Notes under the pieces: generated by a model
Told to the model about the DNA's origin: nothing
Database searches by the model: none
What the model saw: only the letters and a program-made list of their open reading frames with translations
Part shown: positions 11,632 through 24,312 of the stretch, in pieces
How positions within the stretch are numbered: the stretch's first letter is position 1
Layout of the letters: the number at the start of each line of letters is the position of its first letter
Assembly (NCBI RefSeq): GCF_020536995.1
Contig: NC_068360.1
Coordinates: 88,257,246 to 88,321,245, forward strand
Length of the DNA stretch: 64,000 bases
Origin: Dreissena polymorpha
Lineage: Eukaryota; Mollusca; Bivalvia; Myida; Dreissenidae
Reading direction: 5' to 3'
Made by a program: the position numbers and the translations under genes

Positions 11632-11727
11632 ATGTCTAAGAGAGGTCGAAAGACTTCCGCTATTGTTGAGAAAAAAATATCAGTCGATCGCAAACTGTTT
11701 CGAACCAAGAAAGCAAGAGCCAAATGA
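11632..11727 (+). CDS. Very small basic ORF shared by both units
   Basis: A 31-codon ORF starts MSKRGRKTSAIVEKKIS and ends LFRTKKARAK. It is kept in unit 2 (22766-22861). It is rich in Lys and Arg. The upstream 30 bp has no clear promoter. It may be a remnant of a captured exon or chance; no family is recognised. Confidence 0.2.
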   Translation: MSKRGRKTSAIVEKKISVDRKLFRTKKARAK

Positions 11728-12430
11728 TCATTCGTGTTATCGATTTTTTTGTTGTTTAAAGTTTATATTAAGGACAGTTTCAATGATTAAAGATGTTATG
11801 AAATATCAGTTTATTAAAGTAAATTATGATAGTTTAAAGTTTTATTGACTCAGTACAAGTGAGCATCTTCCACAGAAGTAAAACATTAATGATATAAAGG
11901 TATGCATTTTTATAAATTATTTCACCCTATTTCAAGAAGGAAATCACCCTATTTTTCAAATCAATGGGTGAAAACCCTATTTCTCAAATAATTATCTGGG
12001 GCACTGCGCAGAGAATTTACAGCATTAGCGTAAGTCCAGATTGGCTTGCTTAAATGTACGCACGGAAATGATAAATTGAGCGTATCTTGATATTTCGAAT
12101 GCGTATATTACGCTGATACGCAGCTTATCTAGAACGCTGATTATTATTAAATAAATAGTGAAAGCTGTTTTTGCAAAAATTAGAGGAATTTGCAACGCAA
12201 ATGGTCAGTATTTTAATTAGAGGAATTTGCAATGCAAATGGTCAGTATTTTAAAAAGTGTGCAACTCATTTTTTCACATTTTTCGACAGTTAGCGACTTT
12301 TTTTCTCACAAATTTGAATAGTTTGAGACTCATATTTTCACAAATTTGAACAATGCTCAATTAATTATTTTCACTATTTCCAACAGTCATAAGTCATTTG
12401 TTCACAATTTTGAACAGTGTGCAACTTACA

Positions 12431-13655
12431 GGGGACAAAAATATTTCTAAACTGCACTCGTCCTGCAGGACGAGTGCATTTAAATGTGCACTCGTCCTGC
12501 AAACACATGCACTCGTCCTTGAATATGTGTGAAATAAAGTTTGCAAAGGGCTAATATGACTAATAAAATTTACTATATCACTGCTAAAATGCTGCTTACT
12601 CAGTTATTCATGCCAGCTGATCAAAAAAGAAATGTTGAGCAGTGAAATAAGTTATTTATGAGGAACACAAAATAAATAAATGAAGACTGCTGTTTTACTT
12701 TTTTCTAATGCTTGCGTGCTTTCCGTTTGGGATGTTTGAACATCAAACCCCCCCCCATCCCTTTAAAGAACGCTCAAATGTCAGACATTTTTCGGACGAA
12801 ATTCAGACTAGTTATAAACTGTACTTTGCAGTTAAATAATTCTTTAAAGCGGGTATATACGATTTTGTGAAATATTAATGAATTTATATAAACTGTGTAA
12901 AATACTTATTATATATATATTTCAATATAAATTAACATAAAAGTTAAGAAGAACATGTGTCGAAAAATGCGAAATAAGCCAGATATTAAATTCTGAAATT
13001 GAAAACGGCTGTACAGCCGAATTCGCCAGCATGTATACCATACATGTACGATGTGCATCTAAACCTAGTTTAACGGTTTATTTGAATTCTTGCAACGATA
13101 TCTATTCATACGACACACAACACCATCTCCGATCCTAATACAAAGACGAATGCTTCGGTTATTGTAAGAAAATATGTACGTCACTATCGGCTCGGGGCGC
13201 TAATTTGTCTTTGCTGCATTTTATGAAATTGGGCTTTAATGTATAATTTTTCTTGCCTATTTTGTGTTATTGTAACATATTTTATCAATATATTAGAATT
13301 AAACACATATAAAAAATCGTATATACCCGCTTTAAAAATCAATACTTACAGTGAATGCAGTCGGATGTTTCCCTGTCAACATTGACACCAATATTTACTC
13401 GCGACTTAGTCTCCCATAACAATGCGCACCTGTTGTATGAAATTTACAATTACAATTTCCAGTTCATTCTCGTTCTACTTTCGGAATAGATATGCTTTAA
13501 GAAAATGATTTTATTTAATTATTTACGGGTCCTAAAATACATATTTTAACATCAGCTTTTTCTCTCGTCCTGTAGGACGAGCACTTTAGGGAAATTCACT
13601 TGTCCTTTAAAGATTTCACTCGTCAATATGAGCAGACGAGTGGAATTTTTGTCCC
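12431..13655. mobile_element. hAT-like TIR element with CTCGTCC hairpins
   Basis: The left end ACAGGGGACAAAAAT and right end ATTTTTGTCCCCTTA are inverted repeats. Both ends carry CTCGTCCTG/CAGGACGAG palindromes and further CACTCGTCC copies. The flanks (CAACTTAC, TTACTTAT) are compatible with a decayed 8-bp hAT duplication. The unit 2 copy (23569-24312) is about 740 bp. The extra length here is the nested TTAA MITE. No transposase is visible. Confidence 0.55.
12848..13331. mobile_element. piggyBac-type MITE with intact TTAA duplication
   Basis: A 484-bp element starts AGCGGGTATATACGATTTT and ends with its exact reverse complement (19-bp perfect TIR). TTAA flanks both sides (12844-12847 and 13332-13335). 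Unit 2 has a single TTAA at 23988-23991 with uninterrupted flanks (AATTCTTTAAAAATCAAT), so the empty site is present in the same window. TTAA duplication with clean insertion is the piggyBac signature. It has no coding capacity. Confidence 0.9.
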
Positions 13656-14167
13656 CTTACTTATTTTTCCATAATTGTCTAGATTGCGAGGCTCATTTTT
13701 TACAACCTTCAACATTGTACGACTCATATTTCACAATTTTCAACATTGTGAGACACTTTTTTTACATTTTTCTAATGTTTGCGACTGATATTTTAAGTAT
13801 TTTAAACAATGCGCGACTCATTTTTTCACATTGTTGAATAGTCACCACCCATTTTTCTTACTTTTACATGCACGACTCATTTTTCCACAATATGAACAGT
13901 GTGCGACTAATGTTTTCAAAAAATGAGGCGGCAGAGGTTGCTGCACAAAGATAAAAAAGCCAACAGCCATAAATTTTATCCAAAAAAGAGCAACATGGCT
14001 TATTGGAGCTAAACAACCCTTTCTACATGTACTTTCAACAAGCACACAGACCAATGACAGTAGGACTACTGGCACTGACCGTTGGTTCATCAGCATGAAA
14101 AATGGGTGTCAAAAATAGCACAAATAATGTAAAATGTGTAATATGCATGTATAACGATGAAACTTAC

Positions 14168-14432
14168 CAACCACTCGACCAGGAAACATCTGTTGCAGAC
14201 TATGTGGGAACTGGGATTCGGGATGCTCTCCCACTGGTATCATATGCAGATCAGTGGTCACAAGAACGTACACAACATCATTAATGTCAGCAATATATAT
14301 CTCCAACTTCAAACACACAGCTTGCAAAATCGCTGAATATTGCACAAAAGCAGCTTCGTTACAAACTTCCAGCAACTCGAAATCCACAAGCAGTCTCGTT
14401 CCCCACCCACTTTGACTTCGTAGCGAAGGCAT
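14168..14432 (-). CDS. Captured-looking first coding exon of an unidentified gene (unit 1)
   Basis: On the minus strand an ATG at 14432 opens 88 codons plus one base, starting MPSLRSQSGWGTRLLVDFEL, and ending ...QQMFPGRVV before a consensus donor GTAAGTT (14167-14161). Composition is balanced, with no low complexity: it includes CNEAAFVQYSAILQAVCLKL and IYIADINDVVYVLVTTDLHM. An upstream in-frame ATG eight codons earlier exists. The copy in unit 2 (24824-25088) reads as identical in DNA, although flanks differ. It lies on the element's own strand, as expected for Helitron-type capture. I do not recognise the family. No second exon was found; the transcript would run left into the satellite and hAT-like sequence. 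Confidence 0.5.
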
Positions 14433-16095
14433 GTTTTTTTGGGAAACCGTTAACATCTCACAACTAAACGTATACTACGGAGATTGACAAGTTGAAAAAT
14501 AAATTACTGTAATCACTTCCAATTTGCGCACTAAGTTAAACCCCAGTTCCAGTTTGTCTTTATTGTTGAAATGTTACTCTACACATTCGCTTTGAAAATA
14601 GCGGTTGGCGTGTTGTTGGAAGTACATGTACATGTCGAATGTGTTATTGTAAAAACTATTAGTATTGTGTTTTTAGTGCAGACATTGTATTTAAGTTTCG
14701 ATTTCTAGCTTAGCTTTATATATTTTGTTAAATAATTTGCGTTTGAATGTGATTGTTTGTTGCTTACTTGCGAACTATTTTTTATGTGTAAATATGCATA
14801 GACGCTAGTGGATATGTAATCAGGTTACCATATTTACAACAATAAAATTTAACGGTTGTTTGTTTTTGTTTGTTTTGTTAATATTTTCTTAAACGTATGT
14901 TAAACGCAAAATGAAATTATTAATTAATTTGGGAATAAAATCGCAATATGTATTATTTAAAATCAAATTTGAATTGCCTAGCGCGTGAATTGTCTCCTGG
15001 GGGTGAATTGTGTTTGGGTTGCTATTAACGCTATTAACGCTTCCGGCGAGAACTCATTTTATAGCGATTGCGCAATAAAAAACACCACTTTTTCGTCATT
15101 TTATCAAAAACTGGACTTTTCCCAGACATGACGAATACGCCATCGTCTAGATCGCGTATTGGTCCATATACAGGTCAAATTTCAGGCACAGTGTTGGGCC
15201 AGTTTTCATGGCCCACAAATCGCGGCTATACCCTGGAGCTCAACGAAACTTAGCCCCCTTTATCATTCGTTCGATTGAACGTCATCAATGATGACGTCCA
15301 ATACATCACTCATTCCATATTACTTTACTAGAGTTGCGACACCTTAAGGGTTTCGCGGGATGGAATGAGTGGGAACTAAAAAAATGTGGGTTCGAAAATA
15401 TTGGGTAAGAAAATGCGGGAACACACATTTTTGGTACTAAACAAATGTGGGTACGAAAACTTTGGTTACGAAAAAAAATGTGGGTACGAAAATTGTGGGT
15501 ACAATGGGTCAATGTTAAGGTTTTAGCATGGCGGACGCCAGAAGGCGAAAAGACATGACACATACGATGAGCTGGCTATGAGAATACCTCAGGTATTCTC
15601 CGAAAACAGCCGAGCTCATATGCATAAGTCAGTGAGTAATACTCATTAAAAGCTAGGCACGGCGTATAAAATCAGAACCACTGGGCCGAATCTGCTGAAA
15701 CTTGGCCGCATTATAGATTATGGTCCAAACAAGCTACAGAATGTGCGCTTTTGGACCTGACAGCGTAAAACATTAACCAATAATGAACAGCACAAAATGG
15801 GTCATTTTGAACAAAAAAATGTAAACTTTAAGTGGCATTTAATGACTTTTAGACATCAGAAAGTTTCAAATTTTTGATATTCTGCACACTTCGACTTGTT
15901 TTTTTTTTTTAATTTAGAAACAGTTATGCTTGGGATGTCTATAAACCCTGTTATTGAATGTCAAATTTGGCAAAAAATTACAATACAATCCCAAAAATGG
16001 TTAAGCAGCAATTCCCCTTTAACATTATTCCTTATATTTAATTGAATTCTTTAAATAGATAACTGTGTATATTTAATCATAATGGGCTCTGTATA

Positions 16096-16197
16096 TCACA
16101 CATGATAGGCCACTGCTGGGGCTTGAACCCAGAACTCATCTCACATTGTAAGATGCGTTTTTCAATTAAACTACAATGACTGTATCGTGTGAAGTGG
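16096..16197 (-). repeat. tRNA-derived SINE remnant (unit 2)
   Basis: Same sequence as at 3838-3935, with minus-strand A box-like TAGTTTAATTG and B box-like GGGTTCAAGCCCC. It is carried along by the unit duplication and is not an independent insertion. Confidence 0.5.
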
Positions 16198-17219
16198 AGC
16201 CAACATACACCCACATAAGTGAAAAAATCATTCCGTCCATATATTTGTCGTGGGTGTTTTCTGACACATGTTGCATAACTGTTTGCAACAAAAGATGTAT
16301 ACATAGATACATAAATGGGGGAAAAAAACGTCTTTTTTAATTTTTGTTTCACATATAAACATTTCCTAGCAATGATTAATAATTATATCATGTTGAAATC
16401 ATTTATAGACCAAATATTACTGAAACTGCAAAAAAGTATAAGATGGATAGATATAATGTATCATTCTATCTAGTACAATGAACAAATGTTCTTCCGATGC
16501 CATTTTCACTAAGGTATTGGTATTGAATCCTGATGTACTACTAAAAATGTATGTCGGTTAGCAATAATAATTCAACAAATCCTCATATTCAAGCTGGGTC
16601 ATCACTAAGTGGAATTATTTGTGGACATATAACAGAAAAATGCATTTCATGCCTCTATATTGCTTTAACAGGAATCCCAGCTTTTTGTATGAACAAAATT
16701 CCCTGATTTTTCCCTGATGGAAAATAAAACTTCCAGGATCATGATTTTGACCTATTTCTTGTTTTAGACACCCTGAATAAATAGCAGTTGCAGACATAAC
16801 TAAGCTACACGTATACTACAAAGTCACGATAGATATGCAGAGGAAATGATTTGCTGTTTAAATTGTATGGACTTCTCGACACAAGTCGGGAAAGTCTGAC
16901 CAAACAAAATTCCCTGATTTTTCCCTGATTTCACAAACTTTCCAAATTCCCTGACTGGAAAAAAAGAGTCTTTTTCCAGTTTTCCCTGATTTCCAGGTTG
17001 GCTGGGAACCATGTTTAACTTTGATAAAATGTTCTTTAGATGCCATGTGTATTAATTTATATGTCTTTTTTTCTGAGATATTAATGAAAATGCCTGTGGG
17101 TATGTGGCGAATACTAGTATTAAAAAAATCTGCAACTTGATATATGGTGTTAACACGGTAAAATTGTATGAGCCCAAATTATAATAGATGAATGCGTATT
17201 ATGCTTCTATGCTTATACT

Positions 17220-17760
17220 ATGAGGACATGTTCATACAATGCCATTTTTATTAATATAGATGCCAAATTTAATGAAACAGACTTGAAAATGTGTGTTGCC
17301 AGATACCAAGTAAGAAAAAAATCAGCATTTTTATGTAGGGCTTTCACACAGTAAAATTGTTTGTGCCCAAATAATCATAGATGAATGCATATTAGGCTTC
17401 AATGTTGCTTATACTTTGACTACTGGTTCATACGATGCCATTTTTATAAATATCTATGCCAAATTTAATGAAATAGACTTGAAAATGTGTGTCGCCAGGT
17501 ACCAAGTAAGAACAAAATCAGCATTTTTATGTAGGGTCTTCATACGGTAAAATTATTTGTGCCCAAATAATAATAGATGAATGTATATTAGGCTTCAATG
17601 TTGCTTATATACTATGACGACATGTTCATACGATGCCATTTTTGTTAATATATATGCCAAATGTAATGAAATAGACTTGAAAATGTGTGTCGCAAGATAC
17701 CACGTAAGAAAAAAATCCGCATTTTTATGTAGGGTCTTCACACTGTAAAACAGTTTTATA
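17220..17760. repeat. Tandem array of ~196-bp monomers, three units
   Basis: GACTTGAAAATGTGTGT recurs three times (about 17280, 17476 and 17670). Compared with unit 1, one central monomer is missing. This is expected from unequal exchange or replication slippage between monomers. Confidence 0.7.
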
Positions 17761-18783
17761 CGTGGACATAGCATTTTCATGGAGCCCGTAAAGAAAGGGA
17801 GTTAATTGTGTAATTTGTGCTGATCAGAAACTTATAACAGTCGTCTCCCTTGAAATATTTGCACTTTATGAGACACCACAAACCATGGCGTCTCATCAGG
17901 ATCCAAACTGTATTCTAAATCGTCACACTAAGCCCTCATAAGTTATTCATTGTATATGCACTATATAAAACAACCATATAATATATCTAATATATCCAGA
18001 CACACGTATTATACCCAAATATTAGAAATACACAATTTTATAACAGTAAAAAACAATGGTATTTCACAAACAATTGCAGTCGTTAATAAATGCAGAAAAG
18101 CATCATCTACACGTTTCATACGGTATTCAGTTTATATGCAAACGCATTTAAATATATTTACCTCGATACTCGACCAAGCTGTTGAAAAATTATATTAATT
18201 AGAACGAGAACAAGTAAGATTAATGTGTTGTTTTCACATTTCTTTAAATGGCTGCCAATACCGCATGTAATAAAACAATCGAAGCGCATGCGCATAATAT
18301 ATGTTACACTCCACTAAACTAGTTGCAGCAAAGACATTCACAGGCGTTCATGTCACTTATATTCATGATATTTCCATATGCGAGTGTGATTGTAAACACA
18401 AGTTTCTGAAAACAGTGCGAAAAGGGGCATTACGCAAAGCCAATAAATCTGCGCAGATTTTTGTCAATATTGACAATAAACTGCATGTTTTCTTACCGTT
18501 AGTAATCCGACAGTCCGTTGGTCACATTGTGCATTAGTCCGTTTAAGTTATTATTGCCTTACACTTTTCAATATAAATTTATGAACTTTAAACAAAATAA
18601 GTAACTAACTAAGTAACTATTTAACTGACTAACACGCGCGTTTTTTTTCCCAATATCCGAGACATTTTACTTTCGCACCTTGCCCTCAATGTCTGGCTTT
18701 TAAAGTTTACCGCCTTTTTGCGAATACAATGACGTTTACATATGAATTGCCCAATGAAAATTTCGGCGGGATGACGTCAGGCG

Positions 18784-19020
18784 CCAAAACTGGCGCGTGG
18801 TTTTTCCCGGTATAGACCCAGTGTGTCAACGCTGTAAATGCATTGTGGGAAACGGACTATTTCCAGCATGGCGCCCGTAAAGATTATGAACACGGAAGTA
18901 AAAATAGTAATAAATTATTATCAAAAACAGGCCTCATCAAACCGGGTCAGCCATGATATATTCTTGGATGCAGTTTGTGCTTCAAAAGGAGCTACTTTTC
19001 ATGCCAGCCTATCGATGTAA
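18784..19020 (+). other. Promoter-like block and small ORF (unit 2)
   Basis: Counterpart of 6690-6947. Here the block reads GGCGCCAAAACTGGCGCG, an imperfect E2F-like palindrome missing from unit 1. That copy has lost 12 bases, probably between short GGCGC direct repeats. The start context is CCAGCATGGCGCC, followed by an ORF of about 50 codons (MAPVKIMNTEVKIVI...) ending TAA at 19018-19020. No family is recognised. Confidence 0.3.
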
Positions 19021-19410
19021 TATTCACTAAACACGTTGCAATGACTGTTATCTTCGAAATAATAAATAAATATTTACAATGTAATACCTGCATTAAAACG
19101 ACTTCTTTTACATGCCGGCTACTATTCCCAAATACATCAAGTTAAATGTCACAAATGCTTTTGTTTTACCGCATAGTTGCTGCCCATATAACTGGCTACT
19201 CAATTTTTTTGGAAAACACTGAATTATGCGTGACAAACACAACATTAAAATACATTAATATCCAAAGATTCAAATAATTTCCCACGAGATAAGTCAAAAA
19301 TTGCATAATCAATTGAATGAAAAATTAAAGTAAAAAAGCCAGATTTTACATAAATTTCAGGTTAATAAACACAAGGTTAAGGTAGTTGGTTAGATATAAT
19401 CATTATACAG

Positions 19411-20862
19411 TTAGTAAGGCTTCATTGGTCATTGTTGGCACAGTACTTACATGCACCTCAGGTACTCTTAAGTATACTTACATGTACCCTGGGTACGATA
19501 AATATACTAAAACGTAACTGAGAATTTTAATGCTAAATCAGTTGTTGTCGGCTAATTTGTAAAAATTAATTATGTTCACATTTAGGTCAATTTTCCTTTT
19601 AACAGCCTTTATATTATAGACATGCATACTCAACTAGAAATGGTGCGGCAGAGGCCGACGCGTATCCCCACGCCGCATGTTTGACCCAGGGGCACCCCAG
19701 GGTTGGTAATGTGGCCATGCATAGTTGAGATTGACCGTATTGTCATAAGAGAAGTTCATTATCAATTAGAAGTGAACTGGTGTAGAATTGAAGAAATTAT
19801 AGTAAAAGGCAATTTTGGATGGGCGTGGCCTATGTGGGCGGGTTGCCCCAGGGTTGGTAATGGGGCCATACATAGTTGAGATTGATCGTATTGTCATAAG
19901 AGAGGTTCAGTATCAATTTGAAGTAAATCGGTGTAGAAATGAAGAAATTATAGTAAAAGGCAATTTTTGGTGGGTGTGGCCTATGTGGGCGGGGCGCTCC
20001 AGGGTTGATAATGGGGCCGAGGTTCCGTATCAATTTGAAGTGAATCGTTGTAGAAATGAAGAAATTATAGTAAAAGGCATTTTTGGGTTGGCGTGGCCTA
20101 TGTGGGTGGGGTTCCCCAGGGTTGGTAATGGGGCCCATGCATATCTGAGGTTGATAGTTTTGTCATAAGAAAGGTTCAGTATCAATTTGAAGTGAATCGG
20201 TGTAGAAATTAAGAAATTATAGTAAAACTGCAATTTTTAGTGGGAGTGGCCTATGTGGGCGGGGCCCCCAGGGTTGGTAATGGGGCCATGCATAGTTGAG
20301 ATTTACCGTATTGTCATAAGAGAGGTTTGGTATCAATTTGAAGACAATCAGTGTAGAAATGAAGAAATTATAGTAAAATAACCTAAAAAATGAGTAAAAA
20401 TCTCTGACCCGGCCCGGGCCCAACCACATAACTTTTGACCCAGGGGTCAGATCAAAATTCCAAATAGTGCAGGGTCGCACATATGCTCATAGCTACCATG
20501 TGTGTAAGTTTCAAGGTTCTAGTGCATATAGTGTAGGAGGAGATAGTGGCCAGGCCAGGACGGACGGACGGCGGAGATACCCACAATATGATCAATATCC
20601 CCACGCTTTTCAAAAAGTGTGGGGATAAAAAGCAACATGATGCAGAAATTGTAAAATAGAAGTTTGTTTAAGGTAAACAATATCGTTTAACGGTAATCAG
20701 TAGCGTATCGGATTTTGGGAGGATATACAACTCAGGTACAGTCTAATATCACCGGGTACGTTTAAGTATATACTCCGTACCCGGGGTACATGTAAGTATA
20801 CTACCCAGGGTACATGTAAGTAGTACCCGAGCCAACAATGACCAATCGAGCCTTAGTAAGTG
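19411..20862. mobile_element. Long-TIR element with nested pearl-like element (unit 2)
   Basis: The left arm TTAGTAAGGCTTCATTGG and the right arm (complement) TTACTAAGGCTCGATTGG match those at 7338-9750. The pearl-like element occupies 19634-20634 with five core repeats, the GGACGGACGGAC run and a 3' hairpin with loop CTTTTCAAAAAG. The hAT-like insertion seen in unit 1 is absent, leaving an uninterrupted junction near 19451. Confidence 0.55.
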
Positions 20863-21291
20863 AGTGATGGTGTATGAGATATACACCCTCAGTAATTTCA
20901 TACCATACAAGACTGAGCTTTGCTGTTTGATCAGTTTCATCTTTTCTTTAATATCACGGGTTAGAGAAAAAAAACTCTATCATGATAAAAAACAATGTAA
21001 ATAGAGGGACAAATGCTTACTTCCCATTCATTGTAGATTTAATGATTAATTTGTCCAGTGTGAGTCTTTGCATATAGTATACTGTTAATTTGTTTAACAG
21101 TTTAAACACAAGAGTTGTCGTTAAATTAGGACCTCTGTCACACAATATCATAATAAAAAAAATGATAATAATTATAGGCATATGAAATGGCCGTAAATAA
21201 CTTTAAATAAAAAATAATTACGATTTCTTTAAACTGAATTTTTTTTATAATAGACTTGTTTTTTTACCTCAATTATTCAGCATTATAGATA

Positions 21292-21429
21292 TAGAGAATA
21301 TTATGTGAGTTTTGGATCAAGTTTATCATGCGAGGCTTAGAACCGATGAAGCGCGAGGCTTGCCGCTAACATGGTTCGTGCCGAGCATGATAAACTTGAT
21401 CTTTATCCAGTTTATCCACATAATTTTCT
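21292..21429. repeat. Fold-back element (unit 2)
   Basis: Counterpart of 10178-10313. The inner stem (TCAAGTTTATCATGC with GCATGATAAACTTGA) is intact. The outer right arm is altered (TCCAGTTTATCCACATAA), so the hairpin is shorter here. Confidence 0.5.
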
Positions 21430-23568
21430 ATTTATCCTTTTTTGTGGTCATTTATCGTTCAAAAAAAGTATAAATACTTTAAAATTCAAAGAAACAGCGC
21501 TGGTTTTCCAAGTTGACTTCAAAGTGTTTGTTTACTTCAACGTCATCATTTGCTATGACGTCACATTTAAACATATAGTGTTCTTAAGATAGAGGTCGGA
21601 AAAAATAGCGATAGTATTAAGGTAAAGTTTATACGATCGTTGTTATACTATCGATTTTCAGCTGGTAATAGGATAAAAAAAATGTACCCATGGGGGTAAA
21701 TACCCCCACTTTTCAAAGCATAGGGGTAAATGGTCAAATTTCGCCTTGGTTGAAGGGTAATTTGCTAAAAGTAAAACCAGAATATAGCCGGGGTACAGAC
21801 ACTCTACTTTAATAACAATTAACCACTAACTATGTGTATTCCTTCATATTAGTAGGTTTCTTAATTTCTTGTTATTTTAACTTGTTGGCAGATTACATTT
21901 AAGATCTTCGTCGTTATTATCCACCACCGTGGCCAACGGAGAACTTTTTTGCCAACTTTCAACAGTTGTTTTATTAGCATTTTAGTGGTTCCTTTTTGAT
22001 TTTAAAACAGAGGAATTTAAATCATTCAGTATTGGCAGTACAATTTTATTACTCGATACAATTTTTGCCATACACAAAGAATCAATTGTACTTTGAGAAG
22101 TAATTTGTGTTGGCTTGGAAGAAGCCATGCTGACCACTTCATGTAATTTAATAAACACATAAGCGCTTGACTGTCTGTTAAAAAAATCAATACTAAATTT
22201 ACCATGCATCTAGATGCTACAGAGTATACATACCGACTGGCTAACTATTTCTACAACCAGCTCTAATTTTTACGATAACCAGTCTCATTTTTTGGCTAAA
22301 GACAATCAGCTGTTTATATTTTTTGTTTATGATATACGCATCAGTGCCCCAGATAAGCTGTGTATCTGCGTCTTTCACCCTATTAAAATGTCTAAAAACG
22401 CAAAGAAATTCAATAACATGCCTATTGAAAACGCAACCATTTTGATTTGTGCGCAAATTCGTCAAATTCAATGCGTACAACACAATAGCTTCAATCGAAA
22501 ATACTAAATGCTCATTTTCGGTATTTTCTCTTTGAAATTATTATCGTCACGCGTATTTATTAAGCAAGCGCCTGGATGACGGACCATGAAAACAGTCAAG
22601 CTTTATTCAAACTCTCTGCGTTCTAGATTTCATAGTTAAATAAAGTGTGATCAAATTGTTTTCCTCGACATACATGCGTTTTCAATCTGACTTTATCCGT
22701 CGCTCATTGTGCATGTATTTATAAAGTGCCCGTACTTTCAGTTTCTATAACGATGCAAAATAAAAATGTCTAAGAGAGGTCGAAAGACTTCCGCTATTGT
22801 TGAGAAAAAAATATCAGTCGATCGCAAACTGTTTCGAACCAAGAAAGCAAGAGCCAAATGATCATTCGTGTTATCGATTTTTGTTTGTTTTAAGTTTATA
22901 TTAAGGACAGTTTCAATGATTAAAGATGTTATGAAACATCAGTTTATTAAAGTTAATTATGATAGTTTAAAGTTTTATTGAATCAGTACAAGTGAGCATC
23001 TTCCACAGAAGTAAAACATTAATGATATAAAGGTATGCATTTTTATAAATTATTTCACCCTATTTCAAGAAGGAAATCACCATATTTTTCAAATCAATGG
23101 GTGAAAACCCTATTTCTCAAATAATTATCTGGGGCACTGCGCAGAGAATTTACAGCATTAGCGTAAGTCCAGATTGGCTTGCTTAAATGTACGCACGGAA
23201 ATGATAAATTGAGCGTATCTTGATATTTCGAATGCGTATATTACGCTGATACGCAGCTTATCTAGAACGCTGATTATTATTAAATAAATAAATAGTGAAA
23301 GCTGTTTTTGCAAAAATTAGAGGAATTTGCAACGCAAATGGTCAGTATTTTAATTACCGGTAGAGGAATTTGCAATGCAAATGGTCAGTATTTTAAAAAG
23401 TGTGCAACTCATTTTTTCACATTTTTCGACAGTTAGCGACTTTTTTTCTCACAAATTTGAATAGTTTGAGACTCATATTTTCACAAATTTGAACAATGCT
23501 CAATTAATTATTTTCACTATTTCCAACAGTCACAAGTCATTTGTTCACAATTTTGAACAGTGTGCAAC

Positions 23569-24312
23569 TTACAGGGGACAAAAATATTTCTAAACTGCAC
23601 TCGTCCTGCAGGACGAGTGCATTTAAATGTGCACTCGTCCTGCAAACACATGCACTCGTCCTTGAATATGTGTGAAATAAAGTTTGCAAAGGGCTAATAT
23701 GACTAATAAAATTTACTATATCACTGCTAAAATGCTGCTTACTCAGTTATTCATGCCAGCTGATCAAAAAAGAAATGTTGAGCAGTGAAATAAGTTATTT
23801 ATGAGGAACACAAAATAAATAAATGAAGACTGCTGTTTTACTTTTTTCTAATGCTTGCGTGCTTTCCTGTTTGGGATGTTTGAACACCAAACTCCCCCCC
23901 ATCCCTTTAAAGAACGCTCAAATGTCAGACATTTTTCGGACGAAATTCAGACTAGTTATAAACTGTACTTTGCAGTTAAATAATTCTTTAAAAATCAATA
24001 CTTACAGTGAATGCAGTCGGATGTTTCCCTGTCAACATTGACACCAATATTTACTCGCGACTTAGTCTCGCATAACAATGCGCACCTGTTGTATGAAATT
24101 TACAATTACAATTTCCAGTTCATTCTCGTTCTACTTTCGGAATAGATATGCTTTAAGAAAATGATTTTATTTAATTATTTACGGGTCTTAAAAAACATAT
24201 TTTAACATCAGCTTTTTCTCTCGTCCTGTAGGACGAGCGCTTTAGGGAAATTCACTTGTCCTTTAAAGATTTCACTCGTCAATATGAGCAGACGAGTGGA
24301 ATTTTTGTCCCC
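23569..24312. mobile_element. hAT-like TIR element with CTCGTCC hairpins (unit 2)
   Basis: Same ends as 12431-13655 (CAGGGGACAAAAAT and ATTTTTGTCCCC), but without the nested MITE. The empty TTAA site is at 23988-23991. About 740 bp, non-coding. Confidence 0.55.

Larger units (their letters stand above)
12250..13925. repeat. Diverged ~32-bp minisatellite split by an inserted element
   Basis: Units of the form GYGACTCATTTTTTCACAAT plus TTTGAACAGT recur at 12250-12430 (about six) and 13675-13925 (about eight), with period near 32 bp and high divergence. The two halves flank a TIR element at 12431-13655, so the array was one block before the insertion. The same arrangement is in unit 2 (23398-23570 and 24330-24580). 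Confidence 0.6.
3055..15318 (-). mobile_element. Helentron/Helitron2-like giant unit, copy 1
   Basis: This is a 12.3-kb unit whose near-identical second copy follows after a 9-bp spacer. On the minus strand the 5' end begins ATGGAATGAGTG (15318-15307), preceded by T. The same 12-mer occurs inverted and subterminal near the 3' end (3087-3098), followed by a hairpin (3063-3083) and a terminal CTAG (3055-3058), followed by T. Asymmetric TIRs, a 3' hairpin and T-T insertion are known features of Helentron/Helitron2 rolling-circle elements. I find no Rep or helicase ORF, so the unit would be non-autonomous. It contains nested transposons, satellite arrays and captured gene-like exons, listed separately. 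Stretches without their own entry hold only AT-rich, non-coding element sequence. A plain 11-12 kb tandem duplication is the main alternative. Confidence 0.6.
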
